From: Liolophura sinensis
Taxonomy: Eukaryota; Mollusca; Polyplacophora; Chitonida; Chitonidae
DNA: 64,000 bases
Assembly (NCBI RefSeq): GCF_032854445.1
Contig: NC_088302.1
Location: 19,587,338 to 19,651,337, forward strand
Reading direction: 5' to 3'
The first letter of the stretch is position 1; every line of letters begins with the position of its first letter. Below are positions 12,401 to 20,447 of the stretch, one piece after another. The notes under the pieces are model-generated. The model had not been told where the DNA came from. It searched no databases and saw nothing but the letters and a program-made list of their open reading frames with translations. The position numbers and the translations under genes are program-made.

Positions 12401-15400
12401 CATACTGATTACATAAACCATCACAATGGACCAATGCTTTCATATTGATTACATAAACCATCACAATGGACCAATGCTTTCATACTGATTACAAAAACCA
12501 CCACAATGGACCAATGCTTTCATACTGATTACATAAACCACCACAATGGACCAATGCTTTCATACTGATTACACAAACCACCACAATGGACCAATGCTTT
12601 CATACTGATTACACAAACCACCACAATGGACAAATGCTCTCACACTGATTACATAAACCACCACAATGGACCAATGCTCTCATACTGATTACATAAACCA
12701 CCAAAATGGACCAATGCTTTCATACTGATCACATAAACCACCACAATGGACCAATGCTCTCATACTGATTACATAAACCACCACAATGGACCAATGTTTT
12801 CATACTGATTACACAAACCACCACAACGGACCAATGCTTTCATACTGATTACATAAACCACCACAATGGACCAATGCTTTCATATTTATTATTGCTACCT
12901 CAGAATAAACTAAGTTACCTTGGATCACATCCCCATCTCCAAGTGTGAATGTTATACTGTCATGTTTGTCCACCACTGAGCCATCTTCCAGGGTACCAAC
13001 TGTTCTCAGTGTCACCTGGTCTCCATACGATGGTCTTGAATCTGGGTTTTCAGATGGTTTGATCACCTGGAGGCAAATGACATCAAAATCATCCCACTGA
13101 TAACCTCAATCTCCATCATATTTTCATCCCTGTTATGACTATCCCACTCCAGTCAGTCAGAGCTGCAGCCATTCTGAACAGAATATGCATCTTTTGTATT
13201 TATGATAAACATATCCATGAGCCAACAGTTTTATTCCTCGCCACCCCCATCCCCCATGAACCATTCTCATTGTGAACGCATGTTGTGACATAACCAATAT
13301 CAAAATCTACCACTATTTTCCACAGAGGACGATGTCACCAGTAAATAACAAGGAACATGTGCAGGCAGAGAAATCTCAAAATATCCTCAGCCCGAGACCT
13401 GAGTCTATAAATTTGTTACATACACTGACAAGTATTACAATAGAACACAGAACATGATAATATACATTTTTTTTTTAAAACAAACACATTTGATGATGAA
13501 ATACACTCAAACTATTAAAACATAGTATATGTGGTTAAAACCTATTTCTAAAAAAAAAAAGGGATATCATTTAATGCTGTTAGGGTTTCCTGGATGCCGG
13601 GCAAGTTGCAGAGCTCCATGTGAGTAATCACTTCAGGACATGTACTTACCTATCACATGTGAAAAAATGACACATGATAAAAATGAGATGAGACAATATA
13701 AATACAATGTAGTATTTCTAATTTATCTCAGAATCACCTTGTAGGTGGCAAAGGTAAGACAGTAACCTGTGGATGGTAATACATTTCCTTCTGGCTCTAC
13801 CCGGTTTCCTCCAACCATAGTGCTGATTGTACAAGTGAAATATTCTTGAGTACGGCATAAAACACCAATCAAATAAACAAAGAATCATCTGTCCCCACAG
13901 TTGTAATGGGGTTTCTCTGGCTCTCTACAAAGGGAAGTAAATCTTGCTTCTCATAAAACAGCAATGCATTATACCCTCTTGAAAAACAATCCCAGCTATC
14001 ATTATTCATAATGGCTTGTTATGTTATTGAAATCACTGGTATTGTTATTCATATAAGTAGAGGGCACTGCTGTTTTATGAGTTGCAAGATCTGCTTTCTT
14101 TTGTGAATGGGTGAAGTCCATTACACGCAACACTTGCCTTTTTCAGGAGCATCCCATTTCCCAGTATGTCAAGAGGTTTAGGGTCACTCTCCTTTTCCTC
14201 CTGCTGACCATTTTCTACACCCTTCTGAGTAGGGTCTGCTGGACCGTTCTTCACTTGTTTACCCCCTGCTTCTGAACAGCCCATCTTATCATCTGGGGGC
14301 TGTTCACTATTGCTAATATTTTCATGTCCTTTCATTTTATTTTCAGTTTCACTTTGCCTTTCTCTGTCTGACACAGTCTGACTTTCACTTTCAATACTGT
14401 CTTTAATTTTCTCACTGACACTTGTGCTTAAATCTGAACTAATGTCTGAGCTTTGTTGATTTTCATTATTGAGAGAATCTGTTCCTTCTTTAGGGGGGTT
14501 ATTTTCCTCGATTGATTTATTATTACAATCATCACCAGAAACAACATTGTAATTCCCATCCTCATCCATCGTTATATCTGGAATATTTTCCTCTGCATTC
14601 TGCCCCAATCTGCTGTCATCATCATCATTAGAACTGCCAGATATTTCAAGCGCAGATTTCCCTTTCTGAAAACCAGTGGACGAGGCATCTCCAGATTCTG
14701 TCACCCTCCCATTCACTGATGTTTGGCGGTCTTCTGACACTGGGGTTAAGGGAAAATTTTAAAACAAACCCATACATATATATATATATATATATACATG
14801 TATATATATATATATATAGTTCACAAGTAATAGACAACATTACAATGGTGACACTGATTAGCTCAGATGTCATTTCACTTTCGCTTTCATTGTAGTAGAA
14901 AATCTACAATTGCCGAGACTGCATATGTGACATGGTTTAATTTATCTATCTAAATTAGTCCATCCAGATGAATTCAATGTGCCATTTAAAAATTCTGACA
15001 TTCATCGTAACACTGAGTCCATTAACGCGTCTCAAAACACATGGTGCAGATTTCAAACTCCCATCTCCTTCCCACTTAAAGCAATCTACTTCACCTCCTC
15101 TGCTCATTTATATGTAATTTCATGGTGGAATCTCTAACACTATCCTCTTAATTTACTATCCTCGCCTATGAAACTAATTAACTCGTGGCGTCTAAGACAG
15201 TTAAATCTACTTATATATCTTGACATGTAACATTTATAGACTTAAAAGAGATATATGTATATATATATGTAGACCTACTGAGCTCATCTGCCTTGTTCCA
15301 TAATTTTTTTATTCACTCTAATTCTCTAAAAATTGACAATTGGAGTCCATCTGCGTCCTCTACCTTCTCTTCTTCCTTTTCGACAGTAATTACATCGGAT

Positions 15401-16234
15401 CATCTAATGCAAAAAAAAAAAAAAAAAAAAAGCTTTTCTACAGACAGTGTTATGTTGTTGTTGTATCCTCACTATCTCATGACTCGACACTTGAAGCTAT
15501 GCTTTCTCCTACACATGGCAAGTGTTTTCGCCTTTGAGACACTGTCGGTTTAAAATACTCACTTATCTTGCTCTTTTCAACTCTGTGAAATTGGATAGTC
15601 AACTTCTGATCGGCCTAACAATCCTTTCTTAACGCTGTCAAGCTCATGTGAATCAGCATGCGATGTTGATCGCGGACAGCAGTCAAAGCCTGTTACGACA
15701 TTGGTCTTTGAACTTTGCGACAATGATCTCTTTGGCGACATCGACAACAACAACAACAACGTCGACGAAAACAAGAGATGAGTCTCTCGACACAGGAGGA
15801 CCGTGTTTACACGGAGTAAGCTTTAGAAGGTTGAATCCCACGCCCTCGGCTATTTCAAGGTAGGGTTTCTTGACGCCTTCAAGTAAATGAAATTATCCAG
15901 GAACAAACGTATTCATTTCCACGAAACAACCATGTGTCGGAAACTGAGCATCCACAATTGAGGTAACTCCAGGTGGCTACTTCAAGTCCTCTCTTTATGC
16001 TGGGCTGGCGGAGTATCGTAGCCACAGGAGGAACCAATGATAAACCATACACCGATTCACTCCATGTCCAATAAGTCCTTTCTAAACAATGACTGTAGTC
16101 CAAAAGTGGTGTCAACTTTGACTCTCACTTCTCAGCTCGCCTGCACATTCGCCCGGAATGTATATTCCATTCAGTAATCGGACACCAGCCCCATATTCAC
16201 GATACGACAGACCATTTCTATACAAGGCGGCCAT
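435..16234 (-). CDS. FKBP8: FKBP8 (FKBP38) co-chaperone, lacks its last exon
   Basis: Peptidyl-prolyl isomerase-like co-chaperone, in vertebrates anchored in mitochondrial outer and ER membranes, binding Bcl-2 and Hsp90. Coding exons (transcript order): 14739-14138, 13066-12919, 8853-8766, 8186-8076, 7503-7429, 4621-4501, 3952-3863, 2859-2782, 566-435; phases agree at every join. An acidic Ser/Asn/Glu-rich N-terminus (about 200 aa) ends in LDILGNGMLLKK, the FKBP8 signature before the FKBP fold. The FKBP domain is about residues 200-299 (FTLGDGDVIQAWDL, MDVGE, YAYG). TPR helices follow (RGNYLF, CYNNIAAAQLK, NIKALFRKGK), then a charged exon with EMYKKMFG. The C-terminal transmembrane exon lies left of position 1. 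The start is uncertain: exon 14739 begins with TG, and an upstream exon ending in A at 16129 would create ATG and would also read in frame with an ATG at 16234. Intron 14137-13067 uses a GC donor. About 482 aa are visible. Confidence 0.9.
567..1986. other. FKBP8 intron, mostly without recognisable features
   Basis: AT-rich intronic sequence. About 1085-1180 resembles the terminal part of MITE family R1 (CCTCTAAAAATG core followed by a TTTTCAGGGCGTTCAGAC-like end). I see no coding exon or RNA gene here. Confidence 0.5.
1987..2248 (+). mobile_element. SINE1, full-length tRNA-derived SINE
   Basis: The head has Pol III box A (TGGCTCAGTCGGTTAG) and box B (GAGTTCAAGTCC). The body has GGTTGTGGGTTTCCCCCGGG and the conserved GTGAAATATCCTTGAGTACG block, ending ACACCAATCAAATAAATAAA. 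This is the best full-length reference copy in the window. Confidence 0.85.
2281..2560. mobile_element. SINE3-like element, older copy
   Basis: Shares the pattern of the better-preserved copy at 37270: TGAGTGCTTGGGGCTTAACA start, TGAGGAGCCATTAGGTG, CCTTCTTGTGG, a CACTGAAGTATCATCCTGA block, then AACCAGTCCTGTTTCC and AGCGCTGAGTG. It directly follows the SINE1 copy at 1987-2248. Confidence 0.6.
3116..3241 (-). mobile_element. SINE1 fragment
   Basis: Inverted tail (TTTATTTATTTATTTATGTGATTGGTGTTTCA), CTATTTCACTTATACGAC and GGCCAGCA, truncated after ACCATCCACAGGTTAA. It lies in the FKBP8 intron between exons 2859-2782 and 3952-3863. Confidence 0.75.
3449..3650 (-). mobile_element. MITE family R1 copy
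   Basis: Shares blocks with other R1 copies: CTGATTCTGAGAGTT, AGGTGTTTTGAGGTTTG, GGAACATGGTATGATATTC, TTTCAGCACC, CCTCTAAAAATGCAC and CGAAATTTTAGG. Minus orientation relative to the copy at 17545-17763. Confidence 0.6.
4180..4510 (-). repeat. 21-bp minisatellite repeating a FKBP8 exon end and donor
   Basis: On the FKBP8 strand the exon ends GCAGCACAATTAAAG, then GTCAGTAC at 4500. Immediately downstream come about 15 degenerate units of around 21 bp, of the form AGCACAAATAAAGGTCAGT. Many keep a plausible AAAG|GT donor, including a consensus AAAG|GTAAGTA copy near 4443-4432. The array runs to about 4180. Confidence 0.85.
4735..5890. repeat. 39-bp tandem array, about 29 units
   Basis: Unit of 39 bp (core ATAATCATGGCACAAGAGCAC, then TATATCATATGCTGCACC). 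Because 39 is a multiple of three, long frames stay open on both strands; these are artefacts, not genes. Higher-order copies exist: the variant CTAAGTCATATACTGCACC recurs at 5049 and 5438 (389 bp, about 10 units), with a related variant at 5711. Intronic in FKBP8. Confidence 0.9.
6055..6256 (-). mobile_element. SINE1 copy whose head continues into a tandem array
   Basis: Reverse-oriented SINE1: GATGGGTATTTTGTACCGTA, TCAAGAATATTTCACTTATTC, GGCCAGCATTAGGGTGGGAGG and AACCATCTGCAGG. The tRNA-head portion starting near 6257 is continuous with the 167-bp array. Confidence 0.75.
6257..7100. repeat. 167-bp tandem array made from a SINE1 head, 5 units
   Basis: The marker GGTGAGAG recurs at 6257, 6424, 6591, 6758, 6925 and 7092, an exact 167-bp period. 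Units are nearly identical. Each contains reverse-strand SINE1 head and body pieces (CCAGCATGAGCTGGAC, TGGTGAGAGGCTCTTGAGTC, CTAGCAGGCTAACCACT), so the array arose by amplifying part of the SINE1 copy at 6055. Intronic in FKBP8. Confidence 0.9.
7590..7760 (+). mobile_element. MITE family R1 copy
   Basis: Shares AAATTACCTAAAATTTTGC, GCATTTCTAGAGG, TTTGGTGCTGTAACTTACA, ATCATCCCACCTTCCAA and the AAACACCTCTGTAAGATCAA block with the copy at 17545. Lies in the FKBP8 intron between exons 7503-7429 and 8186-8076. Confidence 0.55.
8332..8528. mobile_element. MITE family B copy
   Basis: Starts TCAACCTTTTTTAA and ends TTAAAAAGGTTGA, forming terminal inverted repeats. The interior (ATGAAGCTTGCATC, GACACAAACAAATC, TTCCACTGAAAAAAGTG) matches the element at 54491-54683. 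About 200 bp, no coding capacity. Confidence 0.65.
9069..9235 (-). mobile_element. MITE family R1 copy with intact terminus
   Basis: Begins TACCCTAAATGACC, the terminal inverted repeat of this family. It continues with ACTAACTTG, TTTTGAGAGTT, AAAAAGGTGTTTTGAGGTT, ATGGGATGATATTC and TTTCAGCACCAAAT. Confidence 0.65.
9286..9456 (-). mobile_element. SINE1 fragment with 15-bp target-site duplication
   Basis: 5'-truncated SINE1 at 9301-9441, flanked by the direct repeat CCCATAAATATGATT at 9286-9300 and 9442-9456. The duplication shows it inserted by target-primed retrotransposition as an already truncated copy. Confidence 0.85.
9480..9800 (-). mobile_element. SINE2 copy
   Basis: Shares a series of blocks with 21660-21970 and 31715-32050: TGAAGAATTTTTCACTT, GACAAACTTTCTCCCATGTGA, ACATTGGTGGAA, CTTGTCACCAATGCCC, AAATTCCCTGCCCGTGAATG. 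It appears to end in a degraded tRNA-like head. Confidence 0.55.
10231..10516 (-). mobile_element. SINE1, full length with target-site duplication
   Basis: Full SINE1 at about 10241-10505 from inverted (AAAT)n tail to tRNA head (GCTAACCAACTTAGCCACAGAGGCC). It is flanked by ATGGGGAAGAT at 10231-10241 and 10506-10516. Confidence 0.9.
10789..12885. repeat. 40-bp satellite-like array, about 52 units
   Basis: Unit of 40 bp (ACCACAATGGACCAATGCTT, then TCATACTGATTACATAAACC), repeated head to tail with a few percent divergence. One irregular partial unit lies near 11520. No unique spacers. It occupies half of the FKBP8 intron between exons 8853 and 12919 and stops about 33 bp from the splice donor at 12918. 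Every unit carries a CCAAT pentamer. Confidence 0.95.
13765..13881 (+). mobile_element. SINE1 3' fragment
   Basis: AACCTGTGGATGGTAATAC, CCCGGTTTCCTCCAACCATA, GTGAAATATTCTTGAGTACG and ACACCAATCAAATAAACAAA. Body and tail only, no tRNA head. In the GC-AG intron of FKBP8. Confidence 0.75.
14740..15929. other. 5' intron of FKBP8
   Basis: Between the acceptor at 14740 and the divergent promoter. It holds TA-rich simple repeats at about 14775-14818 and 15250-15270, an A-tract near 15411-15431, and a short CAA/CGA-rich stretch near 15740-15770. Two open frames of 60-80 codons here show no family resemblance. Confidence 0.5.
16129..16234 (-). other. FKBP8: Possible FKBP8 first exon
   Basis: Proposed 5' exon of FKBP8, by inference. 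It ends in GCTGAGAA followed by the donor GTGAGA at 16128. Joined to the acceptor at 14739 it makes ATG TCA GAA. An ATG at 16234-16232 (MAALYRNGLSYREYG...) is open and in frame with that join, so it could extend the N-terminus by 35 residues or be upstream leader. No homology supports the extension. The exon lies in one arm of the inverted repeat at the divergent promoter. Confidence 0.35.
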
Positions 16235-16314
16235 TAGTCTCGTCTTTTCAGGTTTAACTTGCGCCATCTAGGAACGATAACTTTTTGAAGACCCATAACT
16301 GTGGCGAAGGCAAA

Positions 16315-16343
16315 ATGGCTGCTGCTTTATCGATGACTGTGAG
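16315..16343 (+). other. SNRNP35: Possible SNRNP35 5' leader exon end
   Basis: The sequence up to ACTGTGAG followed by GTGAATTT at 16344 forms a candidate donor that could splice to the strong acceptor TTACTCTTACAG at 18091, just before the SNRNP35 start codon. An ATG at 16315 opens only a very short frame (stop after 10 codons), so this is leader sequence. Inferred from splice signals only. Confidence 0.35.
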
Positions 16344-16615
16344 GTGAATTTGGTTCTAGTGTGTCCTTACTAGGTGGAATATATATGAGATGTTGCATGT
16401 GCTGGCAAGCTGAGAGCTAAGAGCCAAAGTTGACAGCACTTTTGGACTGCAGCCATTGTTTAGAAAGGACTTAGCGGATATGGCATGAATCAGTGTATGG
16501 CTTACCGTTGGTTGCCCCTGTGGCTAGGATACCCTGCCAATCTCTGTATAAAGAGAGGAGTTGAAGTAGCCTCCTGGGGCTACAGTTGAGGATGTTTCAG
16601 AATGTCTTCACATGG

Positions 16616-17544
16616 GGCTCACCACAATGTGACAGTCTCCACTGTGAAATACGACATTGCACAAAACTCTTAGAAGGAGGTTTTAACGTTGAGCCTGGTC
16701 TTAGGTGGTAGTGGTAAAGTGACGTCAATTAATAGAAAAACCAACTTTTCACAATGAACATTAGAGAGTGGGATCAGTGACTGATGAAGGCATCAACCTA
16801 GTCTTTACAGCAGGATCAGGTCGCTTTGTACCCAAACTGTTTCGTACCAGGTTACCTCATTCCATATTTACATTTAGCGATCTTGCACTGTATGTGTGTC
16901 ATACAGTAACTACTGTAAAGACATAGGGCCTACTGTATGCAGGTATTGTACACTGATTCATGCCACAGTGATAACTAATATAATATGTACCTTGTTTTTA
17001 GTCTTGTTTAAACAGATTGCTTTAACTTGGTCAATGATCTGGTTAGAACAAGGGATATAATCCTGTTTCTGGTTGAGAAGGTTCTCACATGAAATATTGA
17101 AACGTGAACTCCTGAAATCTTGACCTATTTGTTATATACTTTAACAATATTTTTGCGTATCAGTATTGGTATTGGATTAAGTAACCCCCTGTGCTTAATC
17201 TCTGAGCACAGTGGTATTGTTAATCCGATCCCATAAACTGAGGTGTTCCCATAAACTGAGAATCAACAACGTTCTTGGTAAGTGTATCCAAATCTGTTGA
17301 AATAATTTCCTAAACCTGAGGAAAGATGCGATTATTTATCTTCAGTGTACGAATTAGCATTTCTGATGTACATAACCATCATTGAAGAGCAACTGTGAGA
17401 GATAAGCCTGAGGTAAATTGCAAGAATTTTCTATTAAAATGCTTGATGTAAGAGTTGAATGATAAAAACATGGAATAACAAGCGCATGCATCAGTGAAAT
17501 GAAATGAAGCCTTTATAAAAGAATGTAAAACTGTCAAATTGTAC
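16616..17544 (+). other. SNRNP35 5' intron, left part
   Basis: Unique AT-rich sequence. A palindromic CRE-like TGACGTCA lies at 16720-16727. No exon or RNA gene is apparent. Confidence 0.4.
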
Positions 17545-17763
17545 TACCCTAAATAACCTAAAGTTTTGCCCAGAAAAGTGCATTTTTAGAGGAAAATAAA
17601 TTTCACAAAATATTTTATATTAGTTTTGGTGCTGAAACTTACAATTTTCCAGTAGAATATCATCCCATGTTTCAAGCAAACCTCATAACATCTTGCTAAA
17701 ATCAGTAGAACTCTCAGAGTCAGGACAAGTTAGTAATGGGTGAAATTCATGGTCATTAGGGTA
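17545..17763 (+). mobile_element. MITE family R1, complete reference copy
   Basis: 219 bp starting TACCCTAAATAACC and ending GGTCATTAGGGTA, giving imperfect terminal inverted repeats of about 13-14 bp. The interior has CATTTTTAGAGGAAAATAAA, GGTGCTGAAACTTACAATTT, ATCATCCCATGTTTCAAGC and CTCTCAGAGTCAGGACAAG. No transposase frame: a non-autonomous DNA element. Confidence 0.75.
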
Positions 17764-17951
17764 TGTTTGCTGTGAGTGCAAGTCCAGCTCATGTTGGCCA
17801 TACATGGGAATGGCTTCCAGCAACCTGCCGATGGTTGTGGGTTTCTGCTGGGTCCTGCTAGGTTTCCTCCCACCATAATGCTGGCGGCTGTCATATAAGT
17901 GAAATATTCTTGAGTATGACGTAAAACACCAATCAAATAAGTAAATAAATA
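17764..17951 (+). mobile_element. SINE1 copy without complete head
   Basis: Begins in the box B region (GAGTGCAAGTCCAGCTCATG) and runs through GGTTGTGGGTTTC, CCACCATAATGCTGGCGGC and GTGAAATATTCTTGAGTATG to the CAATCAAATAAGTAAATAAA tail. It abuts MITE R1 exactly. Confidence 0.8.
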
Positions 17952-18092
17952 GGGTATTTGCTCTTTCTATAGGCCCTCAGTCTTGCAGTTGCTTGTTGAA
18001 TTTCAGTGTTCTGTTTATATGCTTGTTGATTGGTCTAGACAATAGCATCAAATATGTTAACCGATAATAAAAAGTGTGTTTACTCTTACAGA

Positions 18093-18806
18093 ATGATGGA
18101 AAGGTCAAGAGGTGGCTGGAGTAGCCTGTGTACACAGTACTCTCCCCTGGCTGCTGGCAGTATAGATGGCACTGATGATTATCCTCATGACCATGGGATC
18201 ATCAGAGCCATGGAAGCCAAATACAAACCTAACAAAGCCGTTATCGGAAATCCAGAGACAACCATTTTTGTGAGCAGACTGAATCCCCGAACTACGGAAG
18301 ACACTCTGACAAAGACCTTTTCACGATTTGGTGAAATAAAGCGCCTGAGATTAGTAAGAGATATTGTAACAGGATTTTCAAAATGTTACGCGTTTATAGA
18401 ATACTATGATAGGACATCGGCTGAGGATGCTCACATGGATGCCTATAGACTTGTTGTGGATGATAAGGAAATATTTGTGGACTTCGAAGTAGAAAGAACC
18501 ATGAAGGGATGGGTACCGAGGCGATTAGGAGGGGGTTTTGGGGGCAAGAAAGAGTCAGGTCAACTTCGGTTTGGAGGGCGTGACAGACCTTTCCGAAAAC
18601 CCATAGAAGTGGCAATGGGCGAGAGAGATAATAGACATGACAGTAAGTTTGGACGTTACCGGTATAATGATAGGCCTGAAGTTAGACGCCGTGACACTGA
18701 TAGAGATCATAGAGCCAATAGACCCTCACACAGAGAGAGAGACCGCTGGCCAGACCAGAGAAGGCGGTCACAAAAATATGAGCGAGACAGGAGCGAGACT
18801 AGATAG
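18093..18806 (+). CDS. SNRNP35: U11/U12 snRNP 35 kDa protein
   Basis: Component of the U11/U12 di-snRNP of the minor (U12-type) spliceosome, nuclear. A single coding exon of 237 aa (human about 246). The start is the ATG at 18093, directly after the acceptor TTACTCTTACAG (AG at 18090-18091). The first ATG of a tandem pair is used; the second would also fit. Diagnostic segments: AGSIDGTD, PNKAVIG, one RRM with RNP2 IFVSRL (58-63) and an RNP1-like KCYAFIEY (97-104), then ERTMKGWVPRRLGGGFGG, KKESGQLRFGGRDRPFRKP, and an Arg/Asp/Glu-rich tail. RNP1 has Cys where the family has Gly. A candidate poly(A) signal AATAAA lies at 19415-19420. Shares a divergent promoter with FKBP8. Confidence 0.96.
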   Translation: MMERSRGGWSSLCTQYSPLAAGSIDGTDDYPHDHGIIRAMEAKYKPNKAVIGNPETTIFVSRLNPRTTEDTLTKTFSRFGEIKRLRLVRDIVTGFSKCYAFIEYYDRTSAEDAHMDAYRLVVDDKEIFVDFEVERTMKGWVPRRLGGGFGGKKESGQLRFGGRDRPFRKPIEVAMGERDNRHDSKFGRYRYNDRPEVRRRDTDRDHRANRPSHRERDRWPDQRRRSQKYERDRSETR

Positions 18807-19420
18807 CACTTGGACAGAACAGAACTGCAATGTACTTGTATCATGTAACTGGGTCATAGTTCGAATTTCACTATTTTTTTTTAATGAGAGCAGTTATAGT
18901 GCATTTTAAAAATGCCAGTGTGTAAACTTCAAGTCTCATTATTTAAATGGAAATTATAGCTTATTAACTAAATAAGCATTATATATGACCTGAAAGATAT
19001 ATCATTTGCTTTTTGCATATTAGTATTCAAGTGTATGTATCATACAGTGTTTTAAAATCACTCCAGTTGTCATCGTTAGCAGTTAATTTCATTGGCTACT
19101 TCCATATATGGTCAGGCTATTGCTGAATATGGATATGAACGTGGATACTTGTTATTTTAATATTAACTGAATTATGTGTATGTGCCATGGAAAGAGAGTT
19201 CATTAAAATATTGAATACATATTTGAAAAGGGGGATATGGGACATTTTTTGTTAACACATAAATGTGCATTATAATTAGGCTATCAAAATTTAATTCACT
19301 TTCTTAATTTGATTTAAAGGCTTACAGAATTGGCAGCGACTGGCTGGTAGTGGAGGTAAAGAGATCATGTGTTAAGAACTGTATTAAACTTGTTCTATGC
19401 TTGAGAATGCTTCAAATAAA
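18807..19420 (+). other. SNRNP35: SNRNP35 3' untranslated region (inferred)
   Basis: AT-rich non-coding sequence after the stop, with the first convincing AATAAA at 19415-19420. No other feature seen. Confidence 0.45.
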
Positions 19421-19684
19421 TCTAAAGCATCTAATATTTGCCTCAGCACAGGTTTGCCTGTCTTACACAGTAGCCAGTCAGTAATTTATCTGTACTCCTT
19501 TTAAGTGAAAACCTACTTAACAAATTGAAATGCAGACTTTGATATGGTGTCAAGATGTATGTAGGAAAGTGCAAGTGTCTTTTGCTCTGACATATTTGCA
19601 TTCATTGCTGGTTGTTGTGGGTATTACCCGCATGTAATGTTACAAGAAGTTCATGATATCATTTGATCTCACAAAAATGAATTA

Positions 19685-19938
19685 AGGGCCTCCGTGGCTG
19701 AGGTCAGCACTGCCAGCAGGGTGCAGTGACCCAGGAGCCTCTCACCTCTGGACCAAAAGTCCAGCATATGCTGTCTTCCTCTCTGACCGTACATGCGAAT
19801 GTCTGCCAACAACTTGTGGATGGTCGTGGGTTTCCCCCGGGTCCTGTCCAGTTTTCTCCTACCACAATGCTGGCCTTCGTCGTATAAGAGAAATATTCTT
19901 GAGTGCGGTGTAAAACACCAATCAGATAAATAAATAAC
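19685..19938 (+). mobile_element. SINE1, near full length, diverged head
   Basis: GGGCCTCCGTGGCTGAGGTC head, ACCCAGGAGCCTCTCACC, GGTCGTGGGTTTCCCCCGGG, GAAATATTCTTGAGTGCGG and the CAATCAGATAAATAAATAA tail. Box A is damaged by an indel. Confidence 0.85.
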
Positions 19939-20369
19939 AACTGGACAACTGTTTTTAACTGGTCTGATGGTGAACTCAGAAGTTTTTCTATCAAATGTAA
20001 CACATTGTATATAATGAAACATAATAAATGTATTGTCAGCTTATCAATGAGTGATTGCATCTTAAATGAATTAACTTTAGGAGATTTTATAGTGAATAAC
20101 ATTTCATAAAAATTCATTTTCTTCATTTATTTGATTTATGTCTAAAGTTGGACGTTGTTGGTTGCAGCACTGATGCATGACCAATACCTCCAGAAGACGC
20201 CTATTTTACTCATTGGTCTGTCCATGGTGTATCGATTAAATGTTCATTTCACTCCATGGACTAACAACCAAAACTAGTTGTGTGGTTACATTGTTTTGAT
20301 GTCAGATTATATTGTGTGTGATGTAGATTTTCATTGGAACTGATGAAGGGATATGTTTGGTGCAAATTT

Positions 20370-20447
20370 TTCAGGGTTTTCCTATCACCATAATGGGAAA
20401 TATTTTTGAACATGGCGTGTAACAGCAATCAAATAAATAAATATATA
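20370..20447 (+). mobile_element. SINE1 3' fragment, old
   Basis: ATCACCATAATGGGAAATAT, TGAACATGGCGTGTAACAGC and AATCAAATAAATAAATA preserve only the SINE1 tail half. Confidence 0.6.

Larger units (their letters stand above)
16129..16343. promoter_or_regulatory. Divergent promoter of FKBP8 and SNRNP35
   Basis: Head-to-head region between the proposed FKBP8 5' exon (donor at 16128, minus) and a possible SNRNP35 5' leader exon (donor GTGAAT at 16344, plus). It is locally richer in CpG than the flanking DNA and has no TATA box I can place. Both transcription starts are inferred from gene orientation and donor-like sites. Confidence 0.45.
15930..16615. repeat. Imperfect inverted repeat around the divergent promoter
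   Basis: The left arm (16234 down to about 15930, read on minus) aligns with the right arm (16315 to about 16615, read on plus) with a spacer of about 80 bp. Shared blocks include AATGGC, AAAGTTGACA, CACTTTTGGACT, CATTGTTTAGAAAGGACTTA, GAATC.GTGTATGG, CCTGTGGCTA and TTGAAGTAGCC. In the best 170 bp I count about 30 mismatches (around 83% identity). Confidence 0.85.

Noticed and set aside
10789-12885. CRISPR-like repeat array
   Set aside because: Units are contiguous 40-bp tandem copies with no unique spacers, in a eukaryotic intron.
12809-12918. Continuation of the FKBP8 exon past 12919
   Set aside because: A good donor (AAG|GTAACT) ends the exon in the phase needed by the next exon; the read-through frame enters the 40-bp array.
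14075-14137. Extension SVACNGLHPFTKESRSCNS as the true FKBP8 C-terminus
   Set aside because: It is read-through past a GC donor; the FKBP and TPR exons downstream continue in phase.
15879-16115. 78-codon minus-strand frame as an FKBP8 or independent coding exon
   Set aside because: Lies in the inverted repeat; the homologous right arm has an early stop in the same frame, so there is no sign of coding constraint.
18394-18615. Minus-strand frame across SNRNP35
   Set aside because: Antisense shadow of the SNRNP35 coding exon.
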